Shown one piece after another: positions 7,569 to 15,957 of a stretch of 26,114 nt of DNA; positions within the stretch are counted from its first letter, which is position 1; every line of letters begins with the position of its first letter. The notes beneath the pieces were generated by a model, which saw nothing but the letters and a program-made list of their open reading frames with translations, was not told the DNA's origin and ran no database searches. The DNA comes from Spirochaeta sp. (GTDB lineage: Bacteria; Spirochaetota; Spirochaetia; DSM-27196; Alkalispirochaetaceae). Position numbers and translations under genes: made by a program. Location: positions 1 to 26,114 of the forward strand of contig JAQIBO010000098.1 in NCBI GenBank assembly GCA_027859055.1, read 5' to 3'.

Positions 7569-8654
7569 ATGTCGGAGAAGCTGAGTCGGTTGGTAATGTT
7601 TACCGTTGTGGCGGGGGCTACTCTGTTGGCCGCCGGGTGTGCTTCAACCGGAACACAGACCGGGTATGTTCGTGAATCGGGTGGGTTGCGCACGGAAGCG
7701 GTGCGACTGAACCCCGGTAAACCGATCTCACTTGGTGCGTTACGCTACACGGACGCGGAACTGGTGGCAGTCAACCGCCTGGCGCTGGCTGGGGCGGGGC
7801 TGGTGCTTCCCGACGCGTGGAGCTTTCTCCCGGCCAGCCCGGGGACGGAGATTGGACGTGCGCCGACCGGTGCGTCAGCGTTCTATTTTGCCGATCCGGA
7901 CGGCATGATTACGGGACAGGTGCAGCGCTTTGACGCGCCGTTCCGCTCTGACGCGCGGTCCCTCGCGCAGTACTACGTCGATTCGGTCCGGCCAACACAG
8001 CCAGTGATTCGTTCCCAGCCGATTACCATCGGCGGACTCGAAGGCTTTGTCGTGTTTTTGGACGCCTCAGCGAGCGCGCCGATGATGATGACGCTGATCA
8101 TTGAGGCCGATGTCGACGGACAGATCTCCGTTGAGGTCGCCGATACTACCGGTGGTATAGAGGCTGATCCGCTACCGGTGCTGCAGCTTATTGCGAGCCT
8201 TACGACCGAGCATCCCAGCACGCAGACGCGCACGCTACCGTCGGGCCTCACCTTTTCCGACCCCGAGCACCAATGGACCTGGGCCGCCGATCTTGGCGAT
8301 GCGATGGTCCTCTATCCGAGCGCGACAGAGGCGCCGTTCAGCGTTGTGCTTGGGCCGCGGGAGGCGTTTGCTCGCTCGCCGCTGGACGCGTTGCTCGAGG
8401 GTGAACCCGTGGCGGGCCCTGTTGAGGTGGACCTACTGATTGCAAATCAGGTTGCGACGGTTGAGGCGCAAGACTATGAAGTGGCCGGGCGCCGCCGGAC
8501 GCGAGTGGACTTTTCCGTCCTGGACGACGATTGGCGCGCCGTGATCGTGCACCGCCGCTCCGCCCGCGGGGACCTTGCAGAGGAATTGACGACAGAACCG
8601 ATTCCGTCGCTTTTCGCCCGTAACCTTGTGTTTGCCCGGAGTGATTCGCAATGA
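7569..8654 (+). CDS. Predicted lipoprotein of unknown function
   Basis: This is a probable membrane-anchored lipoprotein of 361 residues. A charged N-terminus, a hydrophobic stretch and the lipobox LAAGC with Cys24 are clear. The rest is soluble, low in cysteine and rich in Ala, Asp and Val. It seems to contain two similar halves, each with a PDAWSFLPAS-like or DPEHQWTWAADL-like opening followed by a beta-rich segment, suggesting a duplicated domain. I do not recognise a named family. I chose ATG 7569 because the lipoprotein signal starts there; the frame extends to 7518 with unlikely residues. Its stop overlaps the start of the next gene (ATGA, 8651-8654), so the two proteins are translationally coupled. 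Confidence 0.7.
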   Translation: MSEKLSRLVMFTVVAGATLLAAGCASTGTQTGYVRESGGLRTEAVRLNPGKPISLGALRYTDAELVAVNRLALAGAGLVLPDAWSFLPASPGTEIGRAPTGASAFYFADPDGMITGQVQRFDAPFRSDARSLAQYYVDSVRPTQPVIRSQPITIGGLEGFVVFLDASASAPMMMTLIIEADVDGQISVEVADTTGGIEADPLPVLQLIASLTTEHPSTQTRTLPSGLTFSDPEHQWTWAADLGDAMVLYPSATEAPFSVVLGPREAFARSPLDALLEGEPVAGPVEVDLLIANQVATVEAQDYEVAGRRRTRVDFSVLDDDWRAVIVHRRSARGDLAEELTTEPIPSLFARNLVFARSDSQ

Positions 8655-10189
8655 AAAAATCGATGACCTGGTGGCTCGTTGTGTTGCCGTTATTCGCTGT
8701 TATCACCGCAGGTGTTACGGCTCAGTCGCCAACCCGAGCAACGCGCGTTGCAGTGCTTCCTCCCGAGGATCGACTGGGAACGCTGGACGTGATCGCGCAA
8801 ACGATCCGCGAAACGATCGAGCTGAACCTTCGCTTTGTCGAGGGCTACAAGATCGTCTCGGTGGTGGCCGATACACCAACAGGTGATCAGACGCTTCGGG
8901 AGTTGGCCGACGCGGCCGGTGTCGATGCGATCGTCTTCGGTTCGGTCGCGCGACTTTCTACGGGCGAATTGGCCTTTGAGCTGTCGTTCTACGAACGCGA
9001 AGCGGATGAGTCGCGCCTCGCCGCCGAAGTGACAGCCGAATCTGTCTTTGATGTTTTTGAGGCGGGAGACCGGATCGCACTCGAATTTCTGAACGAAATC
9101 AGTGGTACCCAGGTCGCGTACGGCTCGTTGGCGCTCAACAATCAAGGCGTGCAACGCTCCTATCGCGTCTTTCTCAACGGGTCCCCGGTGGGTACCGATC
9201 TCGTCGAGGTCCCCCGTCTTATCGTCGGCCGCTACGACCTTACTATCGAAGTCGACGGACTTGCCGGACCGGAGGTTCTTGTCTCGCAGTCGGTTGACAT
9301 CGTGGATGGCCAAACAACGGCGGTAGGATTTGTTGCACCAAGCGCCGTTGCCGGGGCGGAATCGCTTGCAAGAATCGTCCGAGCGATCATCTCCGACTGG
9401 GCTGTGCGTCCGGCTGAGGCCGAAGCGCTCTTTGTTCGCGTCCTCGATGGGCTTGCCGCGCTGGATGGCCAGGAGGAGCTTCAGGCAAAATACCGGGCGT
9501 GGCAGGCGGTGTTGGCCGAGTCCGACGCAGCCGGGGCGCAGGTTTCAACCCGGCAGAGTGGTGCCGACCCGCTCTATCTTGTGCAACAGAGCCTCCCGGA
9601 CATCGACCTTGTCGGGCAGCGCCCGGAGATGGGACACCATCGTCGCGGGCTTGGTGAGGTGCTACCGGCGGACGTCACAATCGACGGCAATTCTTCGGAG
9701 TGGGCGAACGCGCGAGCTTTCACCGTGGATAGCGCCGGGGATATCCCTATTGGTATGGATTACGATCTCAAGGCCGCATATGTTGTCTTCGATACTGATG
9801 CGGTCTACCTGATGGTCGAAGGTCATGACTCGTTGGCGACCTTTGTGAAAGACGCGTGGTTGGACGTTGAGCTTGTCGCGCTGCGCCCGGAAACCACCGA
9901 TGAATCGGAGGTAAATCACCTGTTCTCCGTGCTGCGACCGAATGCGAATGGTATTCGCGTTGAGCACGATTGGGGCATGTACATGGAGCGTGATCCGACC
10001 CTCGTCCGCGACGTGGACGCCGCGTGGGGCGATGTCATCGAGGTTCGCATTCCGATGACCCGTATCGACAACCCCGAACAGGTGCGGCTGTCAGATATCA
10101 CTATCTACGGGGCACCACCCGAAGGCGCCACAACGGGGATCCTGCCCCATGGGGCTCGGGCTACTCACAACCGATCAGACACGTTCTAA
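8651..10189 (+). CDS. Secreted multidomain protein: TolB-N/CsgG-like, PEGA-like and C-terminal DOMON/CBM9-like regions
   Basis: This is a 512-residue exported protein with a signal peptide (about residues 1-25, ending VTAQ). Residues 30-150 (RVAVLPPEDRLG, later DAIVFGSVARL) resemble the N-terminal alpha/beta domain found in TolB, CsgG and adenylate-cyclase-associated proteins. Residues 155-220 (YRVFLNGSPVGTDLVEVP, then GRYDLTIEVDG) look like a PEGA repeat, a surface beta domain. A helical region follows at about 235-290. Residues 335-500 begin VTIDGNSSEWANA and end in a beta-rich stretch, as in the CBM9-like sugar- or cofactor-binding fold. It overlaps the upstream lipoprotein gene by four bases, so the pair may form one envelope complex. 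The function is unknown and the domain calls come from pattern recognition. Confidence 0.75.
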   Translation: MKKSMTWWLVVLPLFAVITAGVTAQSPTRATRVAVLPPEDRLGTLDVIAQTIRETIELNLRFVEGYKIVSVVADTPTGDQTLRELADAAGVDAIVFGSVARLSTGELAFELSFYEREADESRLAAEVTAESVFDVFEAGDRIALEFLNEISGTQVAYGSLALNNQGVQRSYRVFLNGSPVGTDLVEVPRLIVGRYDLTIEVDGLAGPEVLVSQSVDIVDGQTTAVGFVAPSAVAGAESLARIVRAIISDWAVRPAEAEALFVRVLDGLAALDGQEELQAKYRAWQAVLAESDAAGAQVSTRQSGADPLYLVQQSLPDIDLVGQRPEMGHHRRGLGEVLPADVTIDGNSSEWANARAFTVDSAGDIPIGMDYDLKAAYVVFDTDAVYLMVEGHDSLATFVKDAWLDVELVALRPETTDESEVNHLFSVLRPNANGIRVEHDWGMYMERDPTLVRDVDAAWGDVIEVRIPMTRIDNPEQVRLSDITIYGAPPEGATTGILPHGARATHNRSDTF

Positions 10190-10245
10190 GCTGACTTGTG
10201 GACTCTCTGCCTTCTGGTTACTTACACCGCGATACCGATCCCAAC

Positions 10246-10647
10246 CTACTCCCAGATCCGTGCGGCTCCGAGCGAGCTCAGCGCTTCATCGACACTGACT
10301 ACCGGTAACTCCTCCAGGATGCTTTGTGCGGCCAGCATTCTGTCAAACGGGTCGCGATGGGTGCCGGGGAGTGTGCCCGCCCGGAGAGCGTGTCCGGGGG
10401 AGATCGATAGCTGAGTGAAGCCGTCGGTAGTGATCCGTTCGTCCCATCGGGCGATGATCGTGCCGCCGGACGGTAGTTTGCCGATCCGGGATTTGGTTGC
10501 AATCTCCCATGCCGACGCGGCGCTCACCAGAACGGTGGTGTGAGGATCTTTGAGCAGTCCGAGAACCCGGGGGCTCAGACGGGCGGGTTGCGCCCACCAC
10601 CACAGCAGTGCGTGGGTGTCGAGGAGCAGGGCCTCTATCGCTCCCAT
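10246..10647 (-). CDS. vapC: VapC-type PIN-domain ribonuclease toxin
   Basis: This is a 133-residue PIN-domain protein, a magnesium-dependent RNase that acts as the toxin of a type II toxin-antitoxin pair. The acidic catalytic set is visible: Asp10 in LLLDTHALLWW, Glu48 in SAASAWEIATK, Asp99 and Asp102 in RDPFDRMLAAQ, and Asp120 in SVDEAL. Its start overlaps the antitoxin gene by 13 bases, giving translational coupling. The RNA target cannot be predicted. It converges with the secreted-protein gene that ends at 10189; no clear terminator was seen in the 56-base gap. Confidence 0.9.
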   Translation of the reverse strand: MGAIEALLLDTHALLWWWAQPARLSPRVLGLLKDPHTTVLVSAASAWEIATKSRIGKLPSGGTIIARWDERITTDGFTQLSISPGHALRAGTLPGTHRDPFDRMLAAQSILEELPVVSVDEALSSLGAARIWE

Positions 10648-10859
10648 GCGTCCAGTTCGTCCTCCGGCAGCGGTTCAAAAAAGGTATCCGGGACCGCGTC
10701 GGTATATCTCCCCGGGCGTCGTTCTTCCGGTTGTTCCAACGGCACAAGGCGCGCCCAGGGTGTGCCCGCTTTGGCGACGACGATCTCCTCTCCTCCATGG
10801 GCGCGATCAACCAGCCGGGAAAACGTTGTCTTTGCTTCGTGGATATTTACGACCGTCAT
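10635..10859 (-). CDS. Phd/YefM-family antitoxin
   Basis: This 74-residue protein opens TVVNIHEAKTTFSRLVDRA and continues EIVVAKAGTPWARLVPLE, the typical Phd/YefM fold that binds operator DNA. The acidic and aromatic C-terminal tail (from about residue 50: RYTDAVPDTFFEPL) would wrap and inhibit the PIN toxin encoded next. The ATG at 10859 has no Shine-Dalgarno and coincides with the predicted transcription start, so the mRNA may be leaderless. Complexed antitoxin and toxin would repress their own promoter through the palindrome at 10869-10889. Confidence 0.88.
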   Translation of the reverse strand: MTVVNIHEAKTTFSRLVDRAHGGEEIVVAKAGTPWARLVPLEQPEERRPGRYTDAVPDTFFEPLPEDELDAWER

Positions 10860-10865
10860 ATTATG

Positions 10866-10894
10866 ATATTAGTCCGATCACCGGACTAAGTCAA
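10866..10894 (-). promoter_or_regulatory. Toxin-antitoxin promoter with embedded operator palindrome
   Basis: Read on the minus strand, TTGACT (10894-10889) and TAATAT (10871-10866) are 17 bases apart. The spacer is almost filled by a perfect inverted repeat: TTAGTCCG (10869-10876) and CGGACTAA (10882-10889) around five bases. Predicted transcription begins at about 10859, the antitoxin start codon. The layout fits autorepression by the antitoxin. Confidence 0.6.
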
Positions 10895-10919
10895 CTAAAT
10901 CTTCCGAAGAAGTCTTACC

Positions 10920-11054
10920 ATGATGACCACGATACGACGAGTTCTGGTGGTGTTCCTCGCGGTTCCGTTTTTACTGCCGTCCTGCTGTTCCAAAGGTGAT
11001 CCCTGCGACCGGTATCGCGGCCGCGTCGAGAATGGCGCAAATATCCGGGTCTGA
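10920..11054 (+). CDS. Small Cys-rich lipoprotein (44 residues)
   Basis: A short frame starts ATG ATG at 10920 with GAAGAAG (10906-10912) seven bases upstream. It encodes MMTTIRRVLVVFLAVPFLL, then PSC, giving a basic end, a hydrophobic core and a lipobox-like LPSC with Cys22. A tail of about 22 residues follows (CCSKGDPCDRYRG and onward) with two more cysteines. It ends at TGA 11052-11054, 16 bases before the response-regulator start. It fits a small membrane-anchored lipoprotein. Its place at the head of a two-component/ABC module suggests a role in sensing or presenting the signal, which is inference. Short frames can arise by chance, so the call is moderate. Confidence 0.45.
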   Translation: MMTTIRRVLVVFLAVPFLLPSCCSKGDPCDRYRGRVENGANIRV

Positions 11055-11070
11055 GGTGTTACATACGGAG

Positions 11071-11772
11071 ATGGCATCCTTGAAACCCGCGGAAAAAACG
11101 CTCCTCCTGGTAGAAGACGACCGCGCCCTCGCCGAGGGGCTTGCGTTTACCCTTCAACAGTCCGGCTATTCCGTCACGATAGCGGCATCGCGCGCGGAGG
11201 CGCTTGCTTTCCAGCGACGTTGTGTCTTTACCGTGTGCATCCTCGACATCGGATTGCCCGACGGGGATGGATTTTCGGTGTGTCGCCATATCCGTGCCGC
11301 CGGCGATACGGCGGTGCTGTTTCTGTCCGCTCGGGAGGAGGAGGTCCACGTTGTTCGTGGCCTTGAGCTTGGCGCGGACGACTACCTGGTGAAGCCGTTT
11401 CGCGTCGGCGAACTCCTTGCCAGGGTCGCGGCGGTCCTGCGGCGCCGTTCCGGCTCTCACGACAACGGCGAGGTGATCCAATCGGGAGGTATTGTCCTCA
11501 ATCTCAAGACGGGACGGGTCCGGCAAGACGGAAATGAGGTATTTCTGACCCCGACGGAATACCGTTTGCTTGCAACGCTCATGAAGCAGCAGGACGCGAT
11601 CGTACCGCGAGAGCGTCTATTGGACGCCCTGTGGGACAGTCAGGGGCGCGTGGTGGAAGAAAACACGTTGTCCGTCAACATTCGCCGCCTCCGACAAAAG
11701 GTCGAGAAGGATCCCGAACGGTCCCGACGGATCGAGACGATTCGGGGCGTGGGGTATCGATGGATTGGGTGA
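11071..11772 (+). CDS. OmpR/PhoB-family response regulator
   Basis: This cytoplasmic regulator of about 233 residues has an N-terminal receiver domain (LLLVEDD acidic pair, phospho-acceptor Asp59 in CILDIGLPDGDG, and Lys in DDYLVKPF). The C-terminal winged helix ends TIRGVGYRW, the OmpR-family signature. It should bind DNA when phosphorylated by the kinase encoded next, whose start lies inside this gene (13-base overlap). Start choice: ATG 11071 directly follows GGAG with no spacing, whereas TTG 11080 would sit nine bases after that GGAG. Either gives an intact receiver domain. The likely target is the ABC transporter operon itself. Confidence 0.93.
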   Translation: MASLKPAEKTLLLVEDDRALAEGLAFTLQQSGYSVTIAASRAEALAFQRRCVFTVCILDIGLPDGDGFSVCRHIRAAGDTAVLFLSAREEEVHVVRGLELGADDYLVKPFRVGELLARVAAVLRRRSGSHDNGEVIQSGGIVLNLKTGRVRQDGNEVFLTPTEYRLLATLMKQQDAIVPRERLLDALWDSQGRVVEENTLSVNIRRLRQKVEKDPERSRRIETIRGVGYRWIG

Positions 11773-12713
11773 CTGCGGCGTTTGGAATGGCGGTGACGGG
11801 CGTTTTCGCGGGTACCGTCGCAACCAGGCTCGCAGATCGGCGTCAGAGCAGGCGACTGCACGCCCTCTCCGACCACCTGACGAGAACGCTGGACGGAAAT
11901 CGCAGGCTGATACCGGGACAGCACGATGAAGGCGTCTGGGGATTGATGATTCACCGCTGCAACCAGCTCATCCGGAAACACTTCACCGCGGTCGACCAAC
12001 TGGAGGCGGAGCGACATTTTCTCCAGCAGACTCTCTCAGATATCTCTCACCAACTAAAGACCCCGTTGGCGGCGCTTGCGACCTACGTCGATCTTCTCAC
12101 CTCCTTCAGCGATGATTTACCCGAGACGCGTGAGTTGTATGCGAAACGGTGCCAGGGACAGATCAGCCGGATGGACCGGTTGGTTCGCGGTCTCTTGAAG
12201 ATGGCGCGTTTGGAAAGTGGTACGATCCCGTTTCAACGGACGCCGGTCGAACCACTTGCCGTGGTAGACGATGCGATTTACGGGCTCGACGACGTGGACG
12301 CGTCGACGAGGGTCATTGTTGACACTTCTTCATATCACGACGTGCTGATCGATGTGGACCGCGATTGGGTCGCCGAGGCGCTCTCCAACGTGATCAAGAA
12401 CGGGCTCCTCCATTCACCCCGGGATTCGGCCGTTCATATCCAGCTGGTTGAGACCGCCCTTTCTCTGCGTATCGATATCCGCGACCACGGCGAAGGAATT
12501 TCGCCGGGGGACCTGCCGCGGGTATTCGAGCGCTTCTTCATGGGAAGCTCCCGACCACATATGGAGAGCGTCGGAATCGGACTGTACATCGCGCGGATGA
12601 TCGTCCGTGCTCACGGCGGCGAAATCCGCGCCACAAGCACGATGGGCGAGGGGAGTTGTTTTTCGGTGGTGCTTCCTTTCGAGACGGTAAGACCGGACGT
12701 CACGGGAACGTAA
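11760..12713 (+). CDS. Sensor histidine kinase with a single N-terminal helix
   Basis: This kinase of 317 residues has one membrane helix (about residues 3-24) and no periplasmic sensor domain. The HisKA domain contains SDISHQLKTPLAAL with phospho-acceptor His97. The ATPase domain shows the N box (NVIKNGLLHS), the G1 box (DHGEGIS), the F box (VFERFF) and the G2 box (GIGLYIARMI). The start ATG 11760 is inside the response-regulator gene. Kinases this bare usually do not sense ligand directly but take the signal from a partner membrane protein. The ABC permease encoded two genes downstream, or the small lipoprotein upstream, are the obvious candidates, as in BceS-type systems. Confidence 0.92.
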   Translation: MDWVTAAFGMAVTGVFAGTVATRLADRRQSRRLHALSDHLTRTLDGNRRLIPGQHDEGVWGLMIHRCNQLIRKHFTAVDQLEAERHFLQQTLSDISHQLKTPLAALATYVDLLTSFSDDLPETRELYAKRCQGQISRMDRLVRGLLKMARLESGTIPFQRTPVEPLAVVDDAIYGLDDVDASTRVIVDTSSYHDVLIDVDRDWVAEALSNVIKNGLLHSPRDSAVHIQLVETALSLRIDIRDHGEGISPGDLPRVFERFFMGSSRPHMESVGIGLYIARMIVRAHGGEIRATSTMGEGSCFSVVLPFETVRPDVTGT

Positions 12714-12718
12714 GATTG

Positions 12719-13426
12719 ATGCGGTACACCCAATCCATGGATACGATAGTCGCCCGAACGTACGGGCTCAGTAAATGGTACGGCGCGGGACTGACACGGG
12801 TATCCGCGCTTCGCGATGTAAATGTCACGATCGAAGACGGAGAGTTTGTCGCCGTCATCGGTCCCAGTGGGTCCGGCAAGAGCACACTCCTGCACATGTT
12901 GGGAGGAATCGATCAACCGAGTTCCGGACGAGTCGAGATCGACCGACAGGATCTGTACGGTATACCCGAACGGCGGCGGGCGATCCTCCGACGACGGAAG
13001 CTGGGTTTCGTGTTTCAATCCTTCAATCTCCTGCCGCGCCTCTCGGTGTGGGACAATATCGCATTGCCGCTCTTCCTGGACGGGAGACCCCAAGACCCGG
13101 CGGTGATACGGGAGATCGTGGAACGCGTCGGTCTGGACAACCGCACCAGACACTTCCCGACGCAACTGTCCGGGGGAGAACAGCAACGCGTGGCGATCGC
13201 TCGCGCTCTGGTGTATCGGCCGTCCCTGGTTCTTGCCGACGAGCCGACGGGAAACCTGGACCGCCGGAGCGGCCGGGAGATCCTGAGCCTCCTGAAATCA
13301 ACGACGCGGTTCTATCGCCGCACACTGGTGCTGGTTACCCACGATCCCGATCTCGCGTCCGAAGCCGACCGAATTATCACGATCCGGGACGGGATAGTTG
13401 CCGATGATCGGAGGGTCCGGACGTGA
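12719..13426 (+). CDS. ABC transporter ATP-binding protein (LolD/MacB type)
   Basis: This 235-residue ATPase powers the permease encoded next. All motifs are present: Walker A GPSGSGKST (residues 48-56), the Q-loop in GFVFQSFNLLPRLSVWDN, signature LSGGEQQRVAIARAL, Walker B LVLADEPTGNLD, and the switch histidine in VTHD. The Q-loop sequence and LDRRSGREILSLL place it in the LolD/MacB/BceA group, which works with FtsX-like permeases. ATG 12719 lies six bases after the kinase stop; ATG 12737 is an alternative and neither has a strong Shine-Dalgarno. The stop overlaps the GTG of the permease gene (GTGA, 13423-13426), indicating coupling. Confidence 0.93.
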   Translation: MRYTQSMDTIVARTYGLSKWYGAGLTRVSALRDVNVTIEDGEFVAVIGPSGSGKSTLLHMLGGIDQPSSGRVEIDRQDLYGIPERRRAILRRRKLGFVFQSFNLLPRLSVWDNIALPLFLDGRPQDPAVIREIVERVGLDNRTRHFPTQLSGGEQQRVAIARALVYRPSLVLADEPTGNLDRRSGREILSLLKSTTRFYRRTLVLVTHDPDLASEADRIITIRDGIVADDRRVRT

Positions 13427-15840
13427 TTTCCCACCGACAACTCGCGTGGGACAGTCTGCGCCGAGCGCCTCGGAGAACCGCATTCACCCTCCTGGCTATC
13501 ATCATCTCCGTAGGGCTCATGACGGGCACCGGCCTCATTCGATCCAGCGTCCAGGCCCAGGTCCTTCGAAATGCCGTCGCGACGCATGGGGCGCATCATG
13601 CGCGCTTTCCTGCTGTCGCCCCGGGCATGGCCGAGACGATCCTGAGCGCGCCGGAAATCGAGAGCGGCGGGTTGATTTGGCCTGCTCGCCCCGGCACCGT
13701 CCGAAGAGGAAACGGAGATGTTGCGGAGGGAGCCCCAACGACGCCGGTAACCCTCCACACGGTAAGTGCCGGGGCATTGCAGCTTCTCGAACCAACCTTC
13801 CAGGTAATTGACGGTCGCCTTCCCCAACAACCCGACGAGATAGCCGTGAGTCCCGCGACGGCGGAGTTCTTGAGAGTAGCTGCGCCCTTCGTTGAAGGAC
13901 GGGTCAGTGTGGACACCGGTGACACCCGGACGCGAGAAGCGACGGTAGTGGGGGTGTTCCGTCCTCTGGTTTCCGATGTCGCGGTACGTGGGGGCGACGT
14001 GCTCCAAATCCGATCCGTGTCGTCTCTTCAACCAAATGACACGGATGCTGAGGAGGGCACGCTCCTGGTGCGTTTCAACGATGCCCGGGACGCGGTGAGA
14101 CACGGTATGGAGATTGCCGGTCGTTTCGGACTCCCGGAGGACAAAGTTGTCTTCAACGAGCGCATTCTGAGCTATTCCGGAGCGAGTTCACACGAAAACA
14201 TCAACCGTTCCTTTTTCCTGTTTCAAGTGATCGTCATCTCTGTTATCGCCGGTGCAATGGTTATTACGATTGCCAACGCCTTTACCCTCTCTCTCAACGA
14301 CCGAGTCGAGGAGGTCGGCATCCTTCGCTGTATTGGCGCGACGCCGCGGTTTGTCTTACGGCAGGTCGTCGGTGAAGCGGGGATTCTTGCGGTGATCGGT
14401 ATTCCATTGGGATTGTCCGGTGGCATCGGAGCGATCGCGGCCCTATTTGCCCTGCTCACGAGGATCACCGATCACGGTATACTCGGCCGGCTGGACGTGG
14501 TTGTGACTCCCGCCGTTTTCGTCGGTTCTATCGGTGCAGCCCTTTTCGCGGTAGCCGTGTCGGTATCGATCCCCGCCGTTCGGGCGTGTGGCGTGCCCCC
14601 GATATCCGCGGCCCGGGGAACGATATTGCAGCCGCGACACCCGCGACACCGTCGCATCGCACGACGCGGACCGAGCGTGCTTTCACTCTCTCGACCGCGT
14701 CGTGACGGCGTGCCGATTCTGGGGATTGCGCTGCACAACCTGGGCCAGGATCGACGTCAGGCGGTTGCGGTGATTCTATCTCTGGCAATCAGCATCATCC
14801 TCGTCGTTGCCTTTGGCGGAATGCTGCGGTTGGCACGGGAAGCGAACGTCGTTCCCGATCCGGGACTGCCGGAGATCTCACTTCGGAACCCCGCGGGTAT
14901 CGAAAAGTCCGTCCTCGAAACGGTTCCAACGTTTCCTTCGGTTTCGGCCGTCTACCCGTATGCGGAGATTCCCATCACGGTAAACGTATCGGTCGGCGAT
15001 CTGACCGATGCCTACCGGCGGTACGTCCCTGGTTTTTCCGCGGAAGAGATCATGTCGGAGAAGATAGATCTCCCCGCTCGTCTGATTACGTACGCGGGAC
15101 AACGGTACGGAAACGCAGGCAGTTCTGGAAGCGCCAGGCCGCACGCCATTCTCGTCGGACGGTCGGCGTTCACCGATGGACCGGGACGTACCGTGTATGC
15201 CGTTCCGTTTCAGAACCATAACCCGGTGCCCGGTGGGATCGATATCGTAGTGGACGAGCCGTTGTTTCGTTGGATCAGCGACGGGAGGGAGATCGATACC
15301 GCTCTGGTTGCAATTGAAGCGGGTGGAGACACACATGATCTCGATGCATATCTTCGTGCGCTGGTGGATCGTCGGTCCGGATACTCGTACAGCGACGCCC
15401 GCCTGCTTTCGCAGCGCTATACGCAGGATTTCCGAGCGCTCAGCCTTTTCTTCTACGGGTTTATCGTAACGGTCTCAATCATCGGGGCGGCCAACGTAGT
15501 CAATACCGTCGCCGCGCGAGTTCAGGTGCGTCGCCAGGAGATGAACGTCCTTCGCGCGATGGGGGTTGATGATCGCAGTTTCGTCGCCAGCGTTGTCCTT
15601 GAGGTTCTGATTATGGCGGCGATCGCTCTCCTGATCGGGGCCGGCGCCGGTACCGGACTGTGGTGGATATTGGTGCACGTGGTAGGCATGGTTCGTTCGA
15701 CGACGTTTTCCGTCCCCTTCCAGGAGATCCTCGTGTCCGCCGTCGGTCTCTTGGTAATCGCAATCCCGGCGGGATACGAAGCGTCGCGGCGGGCATTGAA
15801 TGCGTCGATCGCCGACGAGCTCCGACGCCTGCACCGGTGA
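13423..15840 (+). CDS. FtsX/MacB-type ABC transporter permease, two-unit
   Basis: This is a large permease of 805 residues built from two related units. Each unit starts with one membrane helix (about residues 15-40 and 445-468). A long extracytoplasmic domain of about 200 residues follows, then three helices of the FtsX type (about 263-390 and 665-800). Conserved FtsX features are ERVEEVGILRCIGATPRFV-like and RRQEMNVLRAMGVDD coupling segments before the second helix of each bundle. Such transporters do not import solutes. They extract lipoproteins or lipids, or expel peptides and antibiotics from the envelope. Tight linkage to the response regulator and bare kinase suggests the transporter is both the response and part of the sensor. 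The substrate is unknown. Confidence 0.9.
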   Translation: MISHRQLAWDSLRRAPRRTAFTLLAIIISVGLMTGTGLIRSSVQAQVLRNAVATHGAHHARFPAVAPGMAETILSAPEIESGGLIWPARPGTVRRGNGDVAEGAPTTPVTLHTVSAGALQLLEPTFQVIDGRLPQQPDEIAVSPATAEFLRVAAPFVEGRVSVDTGDTRTREATVVGVFRPLVSDVAVRGGDVLQIRSVSSLQPNDTDAEEGTLLVRFNDARDAVRHGMEIAGRFGLPEDKVVFNERILSYSGASSHENINRSFFLFQVIVISVIAGAMVITIANAFTLSLNDRVEEVGILRCIGATPRFVLRQVVGEAGILAVIGIPLGLSGGIGAIAALFALLTRITDHGILGRLDVVVTPAVFVGSIGAALFAVAVSVSIPAVRACGVPPISAARGTILQPRHPRHRRIARRGPSVLSLSRPRRDGVPILGIALHNLGQDRRQAVAVILSLAISIILVVAFGGMLRLAREANVVPDPGLPEISLRNPAGIEKSVLETVPTFPSVSAVYPYAEIPITVNVSVGDLTDAYRRYVPGFSAEEIMSEKIDLPARLITYAGQRYGNAGSSGSARPHAILVGRSAFTDGPGRTVYAVPFQNHNPVPGGIDIVVDEPLFRWISDGREIDTALVAIEAGGDTHDLDAYLRALVDRRSGYSYSDARLLSQRYTQDFRALSLFFYGFIVTVSIIGAANVVNTVAARVQVRRQEMNVLRAMGVDDRSFVASVVLEVLIMAAIALLIGAGAGTGLWWILVHVVGMVRSTTFSVPFQEILVSAVGLLVIAIPAGYEASRRALNASIADELRRLHR

Positions 15841-15957
15841 ACGGGTGACGTTAGTATGCGAACGATTCCGCCACACCGACCGACGGGAACACAACGCCCG
15901 TTTTGTGGAAAGGGACGATTGAATATGACAAGTGAATGCTTATTGGAGGTGAAAAGA

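Noticed and set aside
13312..14103. A 263-codon minus-strand open frame opposite the ABC permease
   Set aside because: Shadow of the FtsX-type permease frame, with a composition unlike a folded protein.
15883..15905. Possible terminator ACGGG/CCCGT plus TTTTG after the ABC permease
   Set aside because: The stem is only five base pairs with a nine-base loop, too weak to list as a terminator.
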